The position numbers and the translations under genes are program-made. A stretch of 64,000 nucleotides of DNA from Ruminococcus sp. XPD3002. Lineage in GTDB: Bacteria > Bacillota > Clostridia > Oscillospirales > Ruminococcaceae. Shown here one piece after another: positions 61,847 through 64,000 of the stretch (position 1 is the stretch's first letter; each line of letters opens with the position of its first letter). Below the pieces are notes generated by a model. The model made no database searches, was not told the DNA's origin, and saw only the letters and a program-made list of their open reading frames with translations. The stretch is from contig FPJT01000001.1 of assembly GCA_900119535.1 (NCBI GenBank), positions 100,367 to 164,366 of the forward strand. The letters are read 5' to 3'.

Positions 61847-63041
61847 GGTATTCATGAAGGTCCTTAAGAAAAGGATCAGATTTGCGATGCTCTATGTGGG
61901 AATATTCCTCGGTATAGCGATCCCTATGTCGCTGAATTCGTCAAATCCGGGTTCAACAAAGGAAATGTTCGCCAAAGAGAGCAAATCGCACATCGGTATA
62001 TGCATATTCGATGAGGATAATACTCCCGAAAGCCGTGAATTTACAAGCTATCTTGCTGAGAAGTACACTATCAAGGAACTGAAAAACGACGACGAAGTTA
62101 TAATGGATTCCCTTTTCTATATTGCAGTTGACCGTGTAATAAACATAAACGAAGGATTTGCGGACCGCCTTGCAAAGGGTGAGACTGACGGCATCATCGA
62201 TTCAAGGCATATGCACGAGAGCTATAATACCATGCTTCTCGAACAGGACATAAACAGCTACTTCTCGTCTGTTTCAGCTTTTATTGCAGGCGGCGAGGAC
62301 GCTCTCAGTGCATCTCAGAGCGCAAAAGAGGCTCTTCTGGAGGATGCGGATGTGAACGTTATCAGCTTCACAGGCGATGAAAATGAAGACTATCCACACG
62401 GTTTTGCAAGCTATTACCGCTATATGGCATACATCCTTATCGCAGCAGTTGTCGGTACTCTCTGCCCCGTACTCATGGCAATGAACAGAAAAGAACTTCG
62501 TTTCCGTACAAATTGTTCAAGCCTTGATTCATCCTCATACACAAAGCAGGTTCTTCTCGGCAGTGCAGTATTCGTTATCGGTGTATGGCTCGTATTCGTC
62601 ATTGCAGGAATGATACTCTATGGAGGCGTATACAATGGCAGGGCGTGGCTTGCGGTCCTTAACAGCTTTATCTACGCTATGGTCGCAGGTTCGATAACAG
62701 TATTCCTTTCAACGTTCGTAAGCAACATGGATATAGTCAATTTCATAAATCAGGTTATAAGCCTTGGAATGAGCTTTATGTGCGGAGTGTTTGTGGAGCA
62801 GGAGCTTCTTGGAGCAGGAGTTATCGCAGCAGCACGTTTCATGCCTGCATTCTGGTACATCAAAGCTAATATGATGCTGGACGGCACAGAGGTTTTCAAC
62901 AGCACGAAATTAGCGCAGTATTTACTTATAGAAGCTTCATTTGCAGTGGTTATGGCACTTCTTACGATAGTTATGAGCAAGGCGCGTTATAACAGTACAG
63001 CATTACAGAAAAAAGCGGCAGTTGCAGCAGTTAAAGGCTGA
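61833..63041 (+). CDS. ABC-2 type permease, second subunit
   Basis: 402 residues with the same layout as the previous subunit: one N-terminal span (~16-32), a large outside domain (~35-195) and about six C-terminal spans (FASYYRYMAYILIAAVVGTL onward). It overlaps the first permease by 14 bases, with AAGGAGGAAGAGAT before the ATG. The two probably form a heterodimer with the ATPase. Confidence 0.88.
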   Translation: MQIFKVFMKVLKKRIRFAMLYVGIFLGIAIPMSLNSSNPGSTKEMFAKESKSHIGICIFDEDNTPESREFTSYLAEKYTIKELKNDDEVIMDSLFYIAVDRVININEGFADRLAKGETDGIIDSRHMHESYNTMLLEQDINSYFSSVSAFIAGGEDALSASQSAKEALLEDADVNVISFTGDENEDYPHGFASYYRYMAYILIAAVVGTLCPVLMAMNRKELRFRTNCSSLDSSSYTKQVLLGSAVFVIGVWLVFVIAGMILYGGVYNGRAWLAVLNSFIYAMVAGSITVFLSTFVSNMDIVNFINQVISLGMSFMCGVFVEQELLGAGVIAAARFMPAFWYIKANMMLDGTEVFNSTKLAQYLLIEASFAVVMALLTIVMSKARYNSTALQKKAAVAAVKG

Positions 63042-63081
63042 ACGCACCTGTCGTTATAGGATGATAATTGAAAATTCGGAA

Positions 63082-63119
63082 AAAACAGGGTATCTTTCAG
63101 ATGAAAGGTACCCTGTTTT
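63082..63119. terminator. Bidirectional terminator between ABC permease and EAL genes
   Basis: AAAACAGGGTA-tctttcagatgaaagg-TACCCTGTTTT, with an inner CTTTCA/TGAAAG stem; serves both convergent genes. Confidence 0.85.
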
Positions 63120-63153
63120 CGTTACGTATTTTTTTGCGGTAAGCTTATATCGC

Positions 63154-64000
63154 TTATATATTTACCGTGTTTATGGACTTGTTAAGGTAGTTTGCAGCAA
63201 AGTCATTGAAGGTAGTTGGCTTCGAGAAATAGTATCCCTGGTAGACATCGCATCCGCATGCTGAAAGAAACTCTACCTGATCAGGGTGCTCGACGCCTTC
63301 TGTAATGACCTTCATATCGAGTGATTTTGCAAGATCAATGATAGTTCTGAGGATAGTACGTCCGCGTTCGGGATTATTGGTCTTCTGCAGGAAGCCCATG
63401 TCTATTTTCAGAACATCTGCATTGATATCCTTCAGTGAATTGAGGGATGATGTACCGCTTCCGAAGTCGTCTATTTCGACGATGAAGCCGAAGTTACGCA
63501 GCTTATTAACGAGTGGAAGCTGCTTTTCTGGAGAGCTCATTATAGCTGTCTCGGTTATCTCCAGGTGGAGGGAATGCGGATCAAGTCTGTATTTACTGAT
63601 GAGAGAGGTAAATATCTCGTAAACATCAAGCAGGAAGAAGTCTTTTTTGGAGATATTTACTGATATATAGGTGTTTTTTACGCCATGATCGTTCAGGTAT
63701 CTGAGGTAGATGCAAGCCTGTTCCCAGACATACTGATCCATTTTGCTTATCAGACCTGTTTTTTCAAATATCTTTATGAATGCCGAGGGAGGTATCTGAC
63801 CTTCACGGGGATGTATCCATCTGACGAGAGCTTCTCCGCCGTAAATTACCCCGTCGGAGCAGACCTGCGGCTGTATATATACCTGAAATTCGCCCTTTGC
63901 AATAGCGCTGTCGAATTCACTTATCACCATCTGCTCGCGGATAGTATTTGCACGGAGAGAATCGTCGAAATACGCCACTGAATTGCGATAGTTGTCCTTG
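63154..64000 (-). CDS. EAL-domain c-di-GMP phosphodiesterase, C-terminal part
   Basis: About 281 visible residues, open to the window edge; a GTG at 63978 is not the start because the frame continues upstream as KDNYRNSVAYFDD, typical of the join after a GGDEF domain. The EAL domain has the catalytic set: EALVRWIHP, SVNISKKDF, EITETAIMS, IDDFGSGTSSL, DVLKIDMGFL and ITEGVEHPDQ. It should hydrolyse c-di-GMP to pGpG. Confidence 0.93.
   Translation of the reverse strand, partial: KDNYRNSVAYFDDSLRANTIREQMVISEFDSAIAKGEFQVYIQPQVCSDGVIYGGEALVRWIHPREGQIPPSAFIKIFEKTGLISKMDQYVWEQACIYLRYLNDHGVKNTYISVNISKKDFFLLDVYEIFTSLISKYRLDPHSLHLEITETAIMSSPEKQLPLVNKLRNFGFIVEIDDFGSGTSSLNSLKDINADVLKIDMGFLQKTNNPERGRTILRTIIDLAKSLDMKVITEGVEHPDQVEFLSACGCDVYQGYYFSKPTTFNDFAANYLNKSINTVNI

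Overview
The window reads as a chromosomal segment from an anaerobic, plant-fibre-degrading Firmicute of the Ruminococcus type (cellulosome-forming, R. flavefaciens-like). The basis is four large secreted proteins carrying similar type I dockerins (two GH9 cellulases, a PL1-PL9 pectate lyase and a thrombospondin-type-3-repeat protein), the clostridial ispH-rpsA fusion with cmk and plsC, a single-chain PurL, sporulation genes (spoIVA, a DUF3794-LysM protein) and strong AGGAGG ribosome binding sites. No rRNA, tRNA, CRISPR, phage or transposase gene was found. The species cannot be fixed from sequence reading alone.

Layout. 1-4065 (+): 3' end of alr, a radical SAM protein, a 42-residue membrane peptide, ilvE and a membrane metalloprotease. 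4066-7811: a sporulation pair (DUF3794-LysM protein and spoIVA) flanked by two inverted copies of a hairpin repeat. 7812-13700 (-): a GH13-DUF1653 protein and an HD hydrolase, then a likely operon PHP phosphatase - Lrp regulator - aminotransferase - ispE. 14168-17273 (+): ACT protein and its PFL/UPF0210 partner, a small membrane protein and an APH-fold kinase. 17430-22472 (-): mtaB-purL. 22757-27242 (+): HPr-like protein, DUF378 protein and a 1193-residue dockerin/TSP3 surface protein. 28359-40857 (+): tepA-like protease, ftsK/spoIIIE, ygiQ, MBL hydrolase-DUF3006, flavoprotein, membrane protein, cmk-plsC-ispH/rpsA and a zinc-ribbon membrane protein. 41039-46995 (+): two GH9 cellulases. 47168-49485 (-): rpmG-secE-nusG-rplK-rplA. 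49706-54321: an SH3 protein (-) and the pectate lyase (+). 54396-56892 (-): lipoprotein-radA. 57079-57842 (+): small membrane protein plus site-2 protease. 57872-63041: a two-component system (-) divergent from a three-gene ABC exporter (+). The window ends in an EAL-domain protein (-).

How it fits together. The dockerin enzymes attack cellulose and pectin and probably dock to the same cohesin class, since their dockerins share one pattern. The sporulation, peptidoglycan, isoprenoid (ispE, ispH) and translation genes are core functions. The least explained elements are regulatory: a strong internal ribosome binding site inside ispH-rpsA, a large hairpin at the predicted 5' end of the second GH9 mRNA, similar hairpin leaders before rplK and rplA, a perfect palindrome between the two-component and ABC genes, and several families of hairpin repeats whose copies differ by compensatory base changes.
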